Below are positions 1-8,057 of a stretch of DNA of 64,000 nucleotides, piece after piece; position 1 is the first letter of the stretch; each line of letters begins with the position of its first letter. The notes under the pieces are model-generated. The model was not told where the DNA came from and made no database searches. It saw only the letters and a program-made list of their open reading frames with translations. Source of the stretch: Brevibacterium sediminis (GTDB lineage: Bacteria > Actinomycetota > Actinomycetes > Actinomycetales > Brevibacteriaceae); assembly GCF_013623905.1 (NCBI RefSeq), contig NZ_JABKDD010000012.1, positions 43,394-107,393 of the forward strand. The letters are read 5' to 3'. The translations under genes and the position numbers were made by a program.

Positions 1-524
1 AGATGGACAAGGCCGTCGAATTCACGCAGGAGGACTTCGCGTCGATCCGCACCGGCCGTGCCAACCCCGCACTGTTCGCCGATATCGAGATCGACTACTA
101 CGGCGCTCCGACACCGCTGCAGCAGCTCGCCTCGTTCCAGACGCCCGAGGCACGCACGATTCTCGTGACCCCCTACGACAAGGGCACGCTGACCGATATC
201 GAGAACGCTCTGCGCAACTCCGACATCGGCGCGAACCCCGCCAACGACGGCAACGTCATCCGCGTCGTCCTCCCGGACCTCACCGAGGAACGCCGCAAGG
301 AATACGTCAAGATCGTCAAGGGCAAGGCCGAAGACGGCAAGGTCTCCATCCGCAACATCCGTCGTCACGCCAAGGAGACTCTCGAACGTATCAAGAAGGA
401 CGGCGAAGCCGGCGAGGACGAGGTCACTCGCAGCATCTCCGAGCTCGACGATCTGACGAAGAGCAAGGTGGAGAACGTCGACAAGCTGCTTGCGCAGAAG
501 GAAGCTGAGCTGCTCGAGGTCTGA
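1..524 (+). CDS. frr: Ribosome recycling factor (5' partial)
   Basis: With EF-G, RRF splits post-termination ribosomes into subunits in the cytoplasm. The window opens inside the gene: the first in-frame Met (position 3) begins [12 protein letters not shown], which in the family follows about a dozen residues (usually ending EAEEKM), so the true start lies upstream. Conserved RRF landmarks are visible: [12 protein letters not shown], the [11 protein letters not shown] stretch, the [15 protein letters not shown] loop and the [10 protein letters not shown] helix. The 173 visible residues plus the missing N-terminus match the usual 185. The stop codon overlaps the cdsA start by one base (TGATG), so the two are translationally coupled; pyrH would be expected just upstream. 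Confidence 0.97.
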   Translation, partial: MDKAVEFTQEDFASIRTGRANPALFADIEIDYYGAPTPLQQLASFQTPEARTILVTPYDKGTLTDIENALRNSDIGANPANDGNVIRVVLPDLTEERRKEYVKIVKGKAEDGKVSIRNIRRHAKETLERIKKDGEAGEDEVTRSISELDDLTKSKVENVDKLLAQKEAELLEV

Positions 525-1546
525 TGATCGCCGTGACAGGGTCCGACAGCCCCGCGACAGATCCGGCTCCCCTCGGGGAGCCGGATGCGTCAGGCGAGGC
601 CGCGCGGGTTGAGACCCCTTTCCCGAAACGTCGAGACCTGCGCAACTCGGACAAGCCGTATTCGCCTGACGACCCGGAATCGAATCCGACCGCCGAGGCG
701 GCGGCGACCGATTCAGAACCTGAACCGAAAGATTACGGTCGAGCCGGACGCAACTTGCCGGCCGCGATCGGCATGGGACTTCTCATCGGCGGCGTGGTGC
801 TCGCGTCTCTGATCTTCCTGCCGATCTCGTTCCTCTTCATCGTCCTTGTCGGCATCGTCGCCGCAATGTGGGAGCTGGCGAACGCTCTGTCACGTTCCGG
901 CTCCCTCGTCTCCCGCGTGCCCACCATGGTGTCGGCGGCCTGTATGGTCGTGGCCACGTTCATCGGGGGCCGCGAAGCGCTCTGGGTGACCTTCGCCGCC
1001 AGCGCGGGAGCAGTGATGCTCTTCACGATGGTCGAGCGCCGGAAGAACGCAGTCAAAGACGTCTCGCTCTCCCTCTTCGCTCTCACCTATGTCGGCCTCA
1101 TGGCCTGCTTCATCGTCTACATCCTCACCCAGCCGGACGGCAACTTCTACGTCATCATCTTCCTCGCCGCGGTCGTCGCCTCCGACACCGGCGGCTACGT
1201 CTTCGGCGTGCTGTGGGGCAAGCATCCCATCGCCCCGCGGATCTCTCCGAAGAAGTCCTGGGAAGGCTACCTCGGCTCGACCGTCTTCGCCGCAGTGGTC
1301 GCAACGATCCTCGCCGTCACCGTCGTCGACGCTCCGTTCTGGACCGGTCTTGTCATCGGTGCCGTCATCCCTGCTTTCGCCACTCTCGGCGACTTCAGCG
1401 AATCGATGATCAAACGCGACCTCGAACTCAAGGACATGGGCACCCTGCTGCCCGGCCACGGCGGTGTCATGGATCGACTTGACTCGATCCTACCGACAGC
1501 CCCGGTCGCGCTCGTTCTCTTCTCGGTCCTGCCCGGCTACCTCTGA
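524..1546 (+). CDS. cdsA: Phosphatidate cytidylyltransferase
   Basis: This membrane enzyme makes CDP-diacylglycerol from phosphatidate and CTP, the branch point for phosphatidylglycerol, cardiolipin and phosphatidylinositol. It has 340 residues: a disordered, charged N-terminal extension of about 80 residues, typical of actinobacterial CdsA, then roughly eight hydrophobic segments. The family signature is complete near the C-terminus: SMIKRDLELKDMGTLLPGHG followed by GVMDRLD, including the metal-binding aspartates. The SPKKSWEG motif is also present. The start overlaps the frr stop by one base, supporting a pyrH-frr-cdsA-type operon. Confidence 0.96.
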   Translation: MIAVTGSDSPATDPAPLGEPDASGEAARVETPFPKRRDLRNSDKPYSPDDPESNPTAEAAATDSEPEPKDYGRAGRNLPAAIGMGLLIGGVVLASLIFLPISFLFIVLVGIVAAMWELANALSRSGSLVSRVPTMVSAACMVVATFIGGREALWVTFAASAGAVMLFTMVERRKNAVKDVSLSLFALTYVGLMACFIVYILTQPDGNFYVIIFLAAVVASDTGGYVFGVLWGKHPIAPRISPKKSWEGYLGSTVFAAVVATILAVTVVDAPFWTGLVIGAVIPAFATLGDFSESMIKRDLELKDMGTLLPGHGGVMDRLDSILPTAPVALVLFSVLPGYL

Positions 1547-1645
1547 CCGGCCCGCCGACTCGGCTGCCCGGCTGCCTCTGACCCTGTCCGGTTCGCACCT
1601 GCCCGACGTGGCGGCTCACACACGACAGCCGTGCAGCGAACATGA

Positions 1646-1651
1646 GACAAT
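1646..1651 (+). promoter_or_regulatory. -10-like hexamer for leaderless rlmN
   Basis: GACAAT ends six bases before the GTG start of rlmN, and no purine-rich ribosome binding site lies between. The same spacing recurs at several genes in this window. Inference: transcription starts at or next to the GTG. Confidence 0.4.
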
Positions 1652-1657
1652 GGCCGT

Positions 1658-2962
1658 GTGAGTTCTCAAGCAGGCAGAAGGCAGACCAGGCCCGTCGTCG
1701 AACATGCCGACGGCACGACATCGAAAACCCCGATGCGCGATGGCCGTCCCCTTCTCAACTTCAAGTCCGCACGGGTCAAGCAGCCTCCTCAGCATCTGGC
1801 CGATATGACGATGGACGAACGCGTCGACGCGGTCAAGGAGATGGGACTGCCCGCTTTCCGGGCCAAGCAGATCTCCACCCACTACTTCAGCCACTATGTC
1901 ACCGACACCGAGGCGATGACGGACCTGCCCAAGGACAAACGGGCAGAGATCCAGGAACGGTTCTTCCCTCACCTGCTCACCGAAGTGCGCCGCCTGCGCA
2001 CCGAGAACGGCGACACCATCAAGTTCCTGTGGCGCCTCTTCGACGGAGCTCTCGTCGAATCAGTGCTCATGCGCTACCGCAACCGGGTCACCCTGTGCGT
2101 GTCCAGCCAGTGCGGCTGCGGAATGAACTGCCCGTTCTGCGCCACCGGCCAGCAAGGTCTGACCCGCAACATGTCCACGGCCGAGATCGTCGAACAGGTC
2201 GTGCGCGCCAACCAGGTCATCGCCGCCGGCGAACTCGCCGAAGCCCCGAAGTCGGATATGCCCGGTGCCGGAGAGACCGCGCTCGGCGCGGAAGCCGACG
2301 AAGACGAAGCGGCGGGAGAAGCCGCATTCGACGGGGAGGCCACGGCCGCCTCGGCGAATGGCCCCGAACGGGTCTCGAACATCGTCTTCATGGGCATGGG
2401 CGAACCCCTGGCCAACTACAAGCGAGTGATGAACGCGGTGCGCCGGTTCGTCGGACCGAGCCCCGAAGGACTGGGCATGTCGGCCAGGCGGATCACGATC
2501 TCCACGGTCGGACTCGTGCCCGGCATCAACAAACTCGCCGCCGAAGACATCCCCGTCACGTTCGCCCTCAGCCTCCACGCACCCGATGACGAGCTGCGCG
2601 ATGAGATGATCCCGGTCAACACGCGGTGGAAGGCCGATGAGGCCATCGACGCCGCTTACAACTACTACCAAGTGACCGGACGGCGGGTGAGCATCGAATA
2701 CGCGCTCATCAAGGACATGAACGACCACGCGTGGCGTGCGGAACTGCTGGCCAAGAAGCTCAACGCCCGCGGACGCGGCTGGGTCCATGTCAACCCGATC
2801 CCGCTCAACCCGACTCCGGGCTCGGTGTGGACGGCCTCGGAACCGGAGGTCGCCGACGAATTCGTCCGCCGCCTCATCGATCAGGGCGTTCCGACGACGA
2901 TCCGCGATACCCGCGGATCCGATATCGACGGCGCCTGCGGACAGCTCGCCGCAGCCGACTGA
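1658..2962 (+). CDS. rlmN: Dual-specificity 23S rRNA/tRNA adenine C2-methyltransferase
   Basis: This radical-SAM enzyme methylates C2 of A2503 in 23S rRNA and of A37 in some tRNAs. The 4Fe-4S motif CGMNCPFC is at about residues 152-159. [12 protein letters not shown] (SAM contact), the [10 protein letters not shown] segment and the C-terminal [17 protein letters not shown] with its resolving cysteine are all present. At 434 residues it is longer than typical (350-400). The excess is an acidic, Ala/Glu-rich insertion of about 45 residues between the cluster motif and GMGEP, plus an N-terminal extension. The GTG start has no Shine-Dalgarno but sits six bases after a -10-like hexamer. Confidence 0.96.
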   Translation: MSSQAGRRQTRPVVEHADGTTSKTPMRDGRPLLNFKSARVKQPPQHLADMTMDERVDAVKEMGLPAFRAKQISTHYFSHYVTDTEAMTDLPKDKRAEIQERFFPHLLTEVRRLRTENGDTIKFLWRLFDGALVESVLMRYRNRVTLCVSSQCGCGMNCPFCATGQQGLTRNMSTAEIVEQVVRANQVIAAGELAEAPKSDMPGAGETALGAEADEDEAAGEAAFDGEATAASANGPERVSNIVFMGMGEPLANYKRVMNAVRRFVGPSPEGLGMSARRITISTVGLVPGINKLAAEDIPVTFALSLHAPDDELRDEMIPVNTRWKADEAIDAAYNYYQVTGRRVSIEYALIKDMNDHAWRAELLAKKLNARGRGWVHVNPIPLNPTPGSVWTASEPEVADEFVRRLIDQGVPTTIRDTRGSDIDGACGQLAAAD

Positions 2963-3062
2963 TCGACGCCCGGTTCGGCAACTGCGGACCGCGGCAACGC
3001 AATTGCTGCGGCTTCCATCTATTATGGTGGAAACACCACAGCCACTCGCTTCTGGAGGAGAC

Positions 3063-3623
3063 ATGGCGGACACGACTTTCCCTCGAATGTCCGGTTGGAA
3101 GAACGGATACGACCCCAGGCAGGTCGACAGCTTCTTCAAGCGTGCACGTGAGTCCTTCGAACGGCCGACGCCGCAGCCCGGCGACCTCGACTCCCGGGCG
3201 GTGCGCACGGTCGGTTTCGATCTCGTCCGCAAGGGCTACCACGTCGCCGTCGTCGACGCCGCGCTCGACCGTCTCGAAGATGCATTCGCCAAGCAGGCCC
3301 GAGACCGTCTGATCGCGCAGTCCGGGCAGGACGCCTGGGTCTCCGAGCTCACCCGTGTGGCCGCGTCGCTACGGGGTCGACTGGTCCGTGAACCCGGTGA
3401 GCGCTTCGACAATCCTCCTCCCGGAGTCATCGGCTACGACATCACCCAGGTCGACGACATGTGCGACAAGGTCAACTCGTACTTCACTCAGGGCGTGGCG
3501 ATGAGCGTCGACCAGGTCCGCCGCGTGCTGTTCAAGACCGCAAAAGGCAAGAAGGCGTACAACGAGGACCAGGTCGATGCGTTCATCGACCGCGTCGTCG
3601 AAGTGATGGCCTCCGTTGACTGA
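3063..3623 (+). CDS. DivIVA domain-containing protein
   Basis: This 186-residue protein carries two short DivIVA-type motifs: GWKNGYDPRQVDSFFKRARE near the N-terminus, and GYDITQVDDMCDKVNSYF with RAVRTVGFDLVRKGYHVAVV in the body, ending EDQVDAFIDRVVEVMA. These are the repeats found in actinobacterial DivIVA-domain proteins, where F(D)xxxxGYxxxxVDxFL units help position proteins at curved membrane or septa. It lacks the long coiled coil of Wag31. The ATG is chosen because GGAGGAG lies four bases upstream; the frame stays open further upstream without a better start. It overlaps the next gene by eight bases. Confidence 0.8.
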   Translation: MADTTFPRMSGWKNGYDPRQVDSFFKRARESFERPTPQPGDLDSRAVRTVGFDLVRKGYHVAVVDAALDRLEDAFAKQARDRLIAQSGQDAWVSELTRVAASLRGRLVREPGERFDNPPPGVIGYDITQVDDMCDKVNSYFTQGVAMSVDQVRRVLFKTAKGKKAYNEDQVDAFIDRVVEVMASVD

Positions 3624-4290
3624 TTTCCACTACTTCGCGGTCCCGACCGCGGCCGATCCCGGCACGCTCAACCCGGTTTACGAACTCCTCGACTTTCCGA
3701 TCGCGATGGGCAAGGCCGAAGACATCGTGCTGACCGGACCCGCTCCGGAGAAACCGCTCGTCGACGGCCGGGAAGTCACGGATCCCCGCCTGGTCAAGGC
3801 CCTGTCCGTTCCCGTCGAGCTCGACCGCGCCGAGGTGCTCGACCGCAGTTCGAAGCTCGCCGGAGTGCTCCGTGCCATGGGCGTGGTTCCGGAATCCGGT
3901 GCCCGGCTCACCTTCGCCGAGGATGTCCCGCCGTTGGCGCGGGCGCTCGGTGTTCTTGCTGCCGCCCGGATCGGGCTCGTCGTGGATCTGCGAGCAGGAG
4001 CTCCGTCTGACTCTGCCTCAGACTTAGTGGTTCTCCACGCCATCGAAGACGAACCGGTCGAGCCGGGGCGTGCCTCCGTGCGGGTCACCCGGTCGCGCTT
4101 CGAAGGCGTCGGAGTGACGATCGGCTCCGAGACCGCGAACCTCGACCAGGCGATGCGCGACTCCCGCGTCGAATTCGCCGCAGTAGTGCCGCTCGACCCG
4201 CAGCGCACTCTGCTGCTCACCGACGACGGTGATCTTGAGGCGGGTACGAGCCTCGAATGGTACCGCACCGAGGTTCTCTCTGCTTCCTGA
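3616..4290 (+). CDS. TIGR03089-like protein, reduced acyl-CoA synthetase fold
   Basis: This 224-residue protein has a recognisable N-terminal-half AMP-binding-enzyme pattern: EVLDRSSKLAGVLRAMGV, then LARALGVLAAARIGLVVDL, as in acyl-CoA synthetases. The adenylation motifs (P-loop-like SSGTTG, YGxTE, GRxxxxIKxxG) are absent, so it is unlikely to be a full synthetase. It resembles the single-copy actinobacterial family TIGR03089, described as having only twilight similarity to AMP-binding enzymes; that assignment is from memory and moderately sure. It overlaps the DivIVA-like gene by eight bases and the downstream methyltransferase by about 60, implying one transcript. Function unknown. Confidence 0.6.
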   Translation: MTDFHYFAVPTAADPGTLNPVYELLDFPIAMGKAEDIVLTGPAPEKPLVDGREVTDPRLVKALSVPVELDRAEVLDRSSKLAGVLRAMGVVPESGARLTFAEDVPPLARALGVLAAARIGLVVDLRAGAPSDSASDLVVLHAIEDEPVEPGRASVRVTRSRFEGVGVTIGSETANLDQAMRDSRVEFAAVVPLDPQRTLLLTDDGDLEAGTSLEWYRTEVLSAS

Positions 4291-5278
4291 GCCCTGGACG
4301 CATGGGGGCTTCGACGCCGACGATGGTGTCGACGTTCCGGCTTCCGCGGACCCGCGGCCTGCTGATCCGCGTTCGGCTGAGACGGCGGCTGCTCTGCGCG
4401 CGGCCGGCTGTGTCTTCGCCGAGGACGAGGAAGCGATCCTGCTGGAGTCTGCAGCTGGCTCTGTGCCGAAACTCGATGAGCTCGTTGCACGTCGCGTGGC
4501 CGGTGAACCCCTCGAGCAGATCGTCGGCTGGGTTGATGTCGCGGGTCTGCGACTGAGCGTGCGTCCCGGAGTGTTTGTGCCGCGGCAGCGGACTGCTCTG
4601 CTTGCGGCTCACGCAGTCGCGGTGACCCGACGGATGCTGGACCCACAGGGAAATGGGGCCAGGACCATCGCATGCTCAAACTCTGTTGCTGACCGGCCCG
4701 TTGTGCTCGAAGCGTTCAGCGGAGTCGGCCCGGTCGCCTCAGTGGTGGCCTCCTTGGTGCCGGGGGTGGTGATCCACGTCGGCGATGCTCAGGCGGAGGC
4801 CGTGCGGTGTGCGGTGGAGAATGTCGAACGCTGCATCCAGTCGGGGGACTCAGCGCACGCGGGGGAGTCTACGCAGGCCGGCGGGTCCGAACAGGCAAAT
4901 GAGTCCGGCACTACCGTGTCGGGGCATGTCCTCGACTGCCTCCACGGACTGCCCGACACGCTGCGGCGGTCGATCTCAGTTATCGCTGCCGTGCCGCCGT
5001 ACGTTCCTGAAACGGCAGCCGATTTTCTGCCGCATGAGGCCCTCGACTTCGAACCGAGCAGCGCACTCTTCGGCGGCTCCGACGGACTCGACCTTGTCCG
5101 TCGACTCATCACGGAGTCGTTGGACTGGCTGGCCCCGGACGGTGTGCTGCTCATCGAGCTCGGGCGAGGTCAGATTGCAGGGGCCACCGGGTTCGCAGCC
5201 GAGCAGGGGCTGGAAGCCCGGAGCCACCTCGGCGAGGATGACCAGACGGTCGTGCTCGAACTGCGTCGTGGAAACTGA
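4229..5278 (+). CDS. HemK/PrmC-like methyltransferase, diverged active site
   Basis: The fold is that of the actinobacterial 'putative protein N5-glutamine methyltransferase' family: EPLEQIVGWVDVAGLRLSV, VRPGVFVPRQRT, a SAM-fold GVGPVASVVASLVPG strand-loop, then VPPYVPETAADFLPHEA, GGSDGLDLVRRL and LAPDGVLLIELGRGQ. The catalytic N-P-P-Y of PrmC appears as V-P-P-Y, and the usual D-x-C/G-x-G-S-G SAM loop reads EAFSGVGP, so glutamine methylation activity is doubtful. A Ser/Glu/Gly-rich insertion lies around residues 210-235. The start is uncertain: this upstream start overlaps the preceding gene by about 60 bases and no clear Shine-Dalgarno marks an alternative. A strong hairpin follows. Confidence 0.72.
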   Translation: MILRRVRASNGTAPRFSLLPEPWTHGGFDADDGVDVPASADPRPADPRSAETAAALRAAGCVFAEDEEAILLESAAGSVPKLDELVARRVAGEPLEQIVGWVDVAGLRLSVRPGVFVPRQRTALLAAHAVAVTRRMLDPQGNGARTIACSNSVADRPVVLEAFSGVGPVASVVASLVPGVVIHVGDAQAEAVRCAVENVERCIQSGDSAHAGESTQAGGSEQANESGTTVSGHVLDCLHGLPDTLRRSISVIAAVPPYVPETAADFLPHEALDFEPSSALFGGSDGLDLVRRLITESLDWLAPDGVLLIELGRGQIAGATGFAAEQGLEARSHLGEDDQTVVLELRRGN

Positions 5279-5282
5279 CAAC

Positions 5283-5314
5283 GGCCGGCTGAAATCGAGT
5301 GATTTCAGCCGGCC
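5283..5314. terminator. Hairpin terminator, 14-bp perfect stem
   Basis: A perfect 14-bp inverted repeat (GGCCGGCTGAAATC) with a GAGT loop starts four bases after the methyltransferase stop. There is no U-tract, as is common for actinobacterial terminators. It lies between convergent genes. Confidence 0.75.
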
Positions 5315-5404
5315 GGCTGCGTACCGACTGGTTCGAAGTGCGGGCGCGGGGCGCGAAGTCTGTGCGTCAGCACTTTGAACCAGCCGGTGACTGCAGATAC
5401 AGCA

Positions 5405-5438
5405 CGCCCGCCGAACCTCAGCAGGATCGGCGGGCGCT
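5405..5438. terminator. Hairpin downstream of gcdH
   Basis: Inverted repeat GCCCGCCGA (5406-5414) and TCGGCGGGC (5427-5435), with the stem extending past a two-base bulge. It sits 40 bases past the gcdH stop on the minus strand, so it probably ends that transcript. Confidence 0.5.
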
Positions 5439-5478
5439 GACTGTGTTCAGCGGAGGGCGGGTGCCCTGCTCACTGGTT

Positions 5479-6696
5479 TCAGTTCGCGAAGGCGTTGATT
5501 CCGGTCATCGTCCGACCCAGGGTCAGCTGGTGCACCTCGTGTGTGCCTTCGTAGGTGAGCACTGTCTCGAGGTTGACCGCGTGACGCAGCGGCGGGTACT
5601 CGCTCGTGATGCCCGACCCGCCGAACAGGGCGCGCAGGTCACGGCACACGTTCATCGCGGTATCGACGTTGACCATCTTGCCCAGGCTGATCTGCTCGGG
5701 ACGGACACCCTTCTCGGAGTCCTTGAGCTTGCCCAGGTGAGCGGCGAGCAGAGTGATCTGCGAGTACTGGCCGAAGGCCTTCGCCAGCTTCTGCTGCGTG
5801 ATCTGGAACGACGCCAGCGGGCGATCGAACTGGACACGGGTGCCGGTGTACTCCAGTGCGGAGAGCAGCGCGTCTCGGGCTGCACCGGTGACACCGAAGA
5901 CGATGCCGTAGCGGGCCTCGGACAGGCAGGACAGGGGGCCCTTGAGTCCCTTGGCCTTCGGCAGCATCGCATCCTCGGGCAGGCGGACGTTGTCGAGGAC
6001 GATCTCACCGGTGATCGACGCACGCAGCGAGATCTTGCGGTGGATCTCCGGGGTCTGCACACCCTCGGTGTTCGAGGGGACGACGAAGCCGCGGACGACG
6101 TTCTTGCCCTTGTCGTCGACCTCTTCGGTCTTGGCCCACACGACCATGACATCGGAGACCGGGGAGTTCGTGATCCACATCTTCGCGCCGTTGAGGATCC
6201 AGTCGGATCCGTCCTTCTTCGCGGTCGTCTTCATCCCCGACGGGTCGGATCCGACATCGGGTTCGGTCAGCCCGAAGCAGCCGATGGCCTTGCCGGCGGC
6301 CATCTTCGGCAGCCATTCTTCCTTCTGTGCTTCCGATCCCCAGTGGTGGATGGCGAACATCGCCAGCGAGCCCTGCACGGAGACGAGGGAGCGCAGACCG
6401 GAGTCGACGGCTTCGAGTTCGCGGCAGGCCAGTCCGTACTGAGTCGCCGTCGAACCGCCGCAGCCGTAGCCGTCGAGGTGCATGCCGAGCAGCCCGAGCT
6501 CGCCGAGTCCTTCGGCCAGTTCCCGGGCGGGGATGGTGGCGTCGAGGAAGTAGTCGCCGATCTTCTCCCGGACGTTCTCGTCCAGCCATTTCTTCACGAT
6601 CGATGCGAATTCGAGGTCGTCGGATTCGAAGACCGAATCCAGTCCAAGAATGTCGTCGGGGCTCAGCGTCTTGCTCATATCCATCTCTTTCGCCAT
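5479..6696 (-). CDS. gcdH: Glutaryl-CoA dehydrogenase
   Basis: This FAD enzyme oxidises and decarboxylates glutaryl-CoA to crotonyl-CoA in lysine, tryptophan and aromatic catabolism. It has 405 residues with the acyl-CoA dehydrogenase pattern CFGLTEPDVGSDP, WILNGAKMWITNSP and the C-terminal catalytic loop VLTYEGTHEVHQLTLGR, whose Glu is the catalytic base. The details (MWITNSPVSDVMVVWA, KISLRASITGEIVLDNV, LSEARYGIVFGV, ALFGGSGITSEY, NLETVLTYEGTH) fit glutaryl-CoA dehydrogenase better than short-chain dehydrogenases. Met at 6696 is the longest start; the Met at 6678 (MSKTLSPDD), behind AAAGAGAT, is an equally good choice. Monocistronic between two intergenic gaps. Confidence 0.88.
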   Translation of the reverse strand: MAKEMDMSKTLSPDDILGLDSVFESDDLEFASIVKKWLDENVREKIGDYFLDATIPARELAEGLGELGLLGMHLDGYGCGGSTATQYGLACRELEAVDSGLRSLVSVQGSLAMFAIHHWGSEAQKEEWLPKMAAGKAIGCFGLTEPDVGSDPSGMKTTAKKDGSDWILNGAKMWITNSPVSDVMVVWAKTEEVDDKGKNVVRGFVVPSNTEGVQTPEIHRKISLRASITGEIVLDNVRLPEDAMLPKAKGLKGPLSCLSEARYGIVFGVTGAARDALLSALEYTGTRVQFDRPLASFQITQQKLAKAFGQYSQITLLAAHLGKLKDSEKGVRPEQISLGKMVNVDTAMNVCRDLRALFGGSGITSEYPPLRHAVNLETVLTYEGTHEVHQLTLGRTMTGINAFAN

Positions 6697-6836
6697 TGAT
6701 TGTCTTCATTCACAGTTTTACCGGAACCCGGTGGAAGGTCGGTGTCCCGAAGCACTACAGATGACTAGGTTCCGCTAGGCGACACACGTGTCCGTGTCGA
6801 GTCATTTCCCAGAGAACTTTGGCATCATCGGTTGGC

Positions 6837-8057
6837 GTGAGTAAACGTGGTTTCATTGTAGTCGGCTCAACTGGTTCGGTCGGCACCCAGGCCCTTGATG
6901 TCCTCGCCGAACACCGGGACGAGCACGCGATCATCGGCTTGGCCGCGGGGTCCCAGCTCGACCTTCTGCTCGAGCAGGCCCTCGATTTCCACGTCCCCGT
7001 CATCGGGCTCACGACCCCACCCGCCGGAGGTGAGGCCGAGGTGCGTGCGCGACTGACCGAGCTGGCTGCCCAGCGGGGGACCGCCGATCCTGTCGAAGCC
7101 ATCCACCTCGGGGACGATGCCGCCGAGGCGGTCGCGGGCTTGGCCGCCGATATGGTCCTCAACGCGATCACCGGTGCCGCCGGTCTCGGCGCGACCCTGG
7201 CCGCCCTCGAACGCGGCACGGACGTGGCCCTGGCGAACAAGGAATCCCTCATCATCGGCGGGTCCATCGTCCTCGACGCCGCTCGTGCCTCCGGGGCCCG
7301 CCTGGTGCCGGTCGACAGTGAGCACTCCGCCATCGCCCAGGCGCTGCGCGCCGGCACGCACGGTGAAGTCAGCAAGCTCATCATCACCGCGTCGGGCGGT
7401 CCCTTCCGGGGCATGACCCGTGATGCCCTGCGTCGAGTCACCCCCGCCCAGGCGCTCAACCATCCCACCTGGTCGATGGGGTCGATGATCACCATCAACT
7501 CTGCGACCCTGGTCAACAAGGGCCTCGAAGTCATCGAAGCCCACCTGCTCTTCGACATCGACTTCGACCACATCGAAGTCGTCGTGCATCCTCAGTCGCA
7601 GATCCATTCGATGGTCGAGTTCGCCGATGCCTCGACGATCGCGCAGATCTCCCCACCGGATATGCGCCTGCCGATCTCCTATGCGCTGGGCACCCAGGAC
7701 GATGGAACGACGAAGCGACTGACTTCGAGGGCCGTTCCGCACAATTGGGGCCAGCCCATGCACTGGTCGTTCGAGCCGGTCAACCATCTCGCCTTTCCTG
7801 CGCTCGGTCTGGCTATCGACGCCGGTAAGAAAGGCCGCAGCTACCCGGCTGTGCTCAACGCTGCCAATGAGGAACTCGTCGCCGCATTCATCGCCGGAGA
7901 CATCGCCTTCACCGGAATCGACAAAGGCCTGTCCCGAGCTCTGGCCGCCCACGAACCTGCGGCCGAACACACGGTGGAGACCGTGCTGGCCGCCGACGCC
8001 TGGGCCAGGGACTTCGCTCGCGCCGACGTCGCTGAACAGAACGGGGGCCGCCGATGA
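6837..8057 (+). CDS. dxr: 1-deoxy-D-xylulose 5-phosphate reductoisomerase
   Basis: This enzyme performs the committed step of the MEP isoprenoid pathway, converting DXP to MEP with NADPH and a divalent metal. The protein is about 406 residues (E. coli 398). Motifs visible are the dinucleotide loop VVGSTGSVGTQALDV, LANKESLIIGG, the metal/substrate segment VDSEHSAIAQALR, ASGGPFRGM, and NHPTWSMGSMITINSATLVNKG. The GTG at 6837 is preferred because VSKRGFIVVGSTGSVG matches the family N-terminus; a TTG at 6819 would add six residues. Neither has a clear Shine-Dalgarno. The stop overlaps the downstream protease by four bases, and ispG lies nearby, as in Mycobacterium. Confidence 0.96.
   Translation: MSKRGFIVVGSTGSVGTQALDVLAEHRDEHAIIGLAAGSQLDLLLEQALDFHVPVIGLTTPPAGGEAEVRARLTELAAQRGTADPVEAIHLGDDAAEAVAGLAADMVLNAITGAAGLGATLAALERGTDVALANKESLIIGGSIVLDAARASGARLVPVDSEHSAIAQALRAGTHGEVSKLIITASGGPFRGMTRDALRRVTPAQALNHPTWSMGSMITINSATLVNKGLEVIEAHLLFDIDFDHIEVVVHPQSQIHSMVEFADASTIAQISPPDMRLPISYALGTQDDGTTKRLTSRAVPHNWGQPMHWSFEPVNHLAFPALGLAIDAGKKGRSYPAVLNAANEELVAAFIAGDIAFTGIDKGLSRALAAHEPAAEHTVETVLAADAWARDFARADVAEQNGGRR

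Noticed and set aside
5299..6699. A 466-codon plus-strand frame
   Set aside because: Antisense to gcdH; it also begins inside the terminator region.
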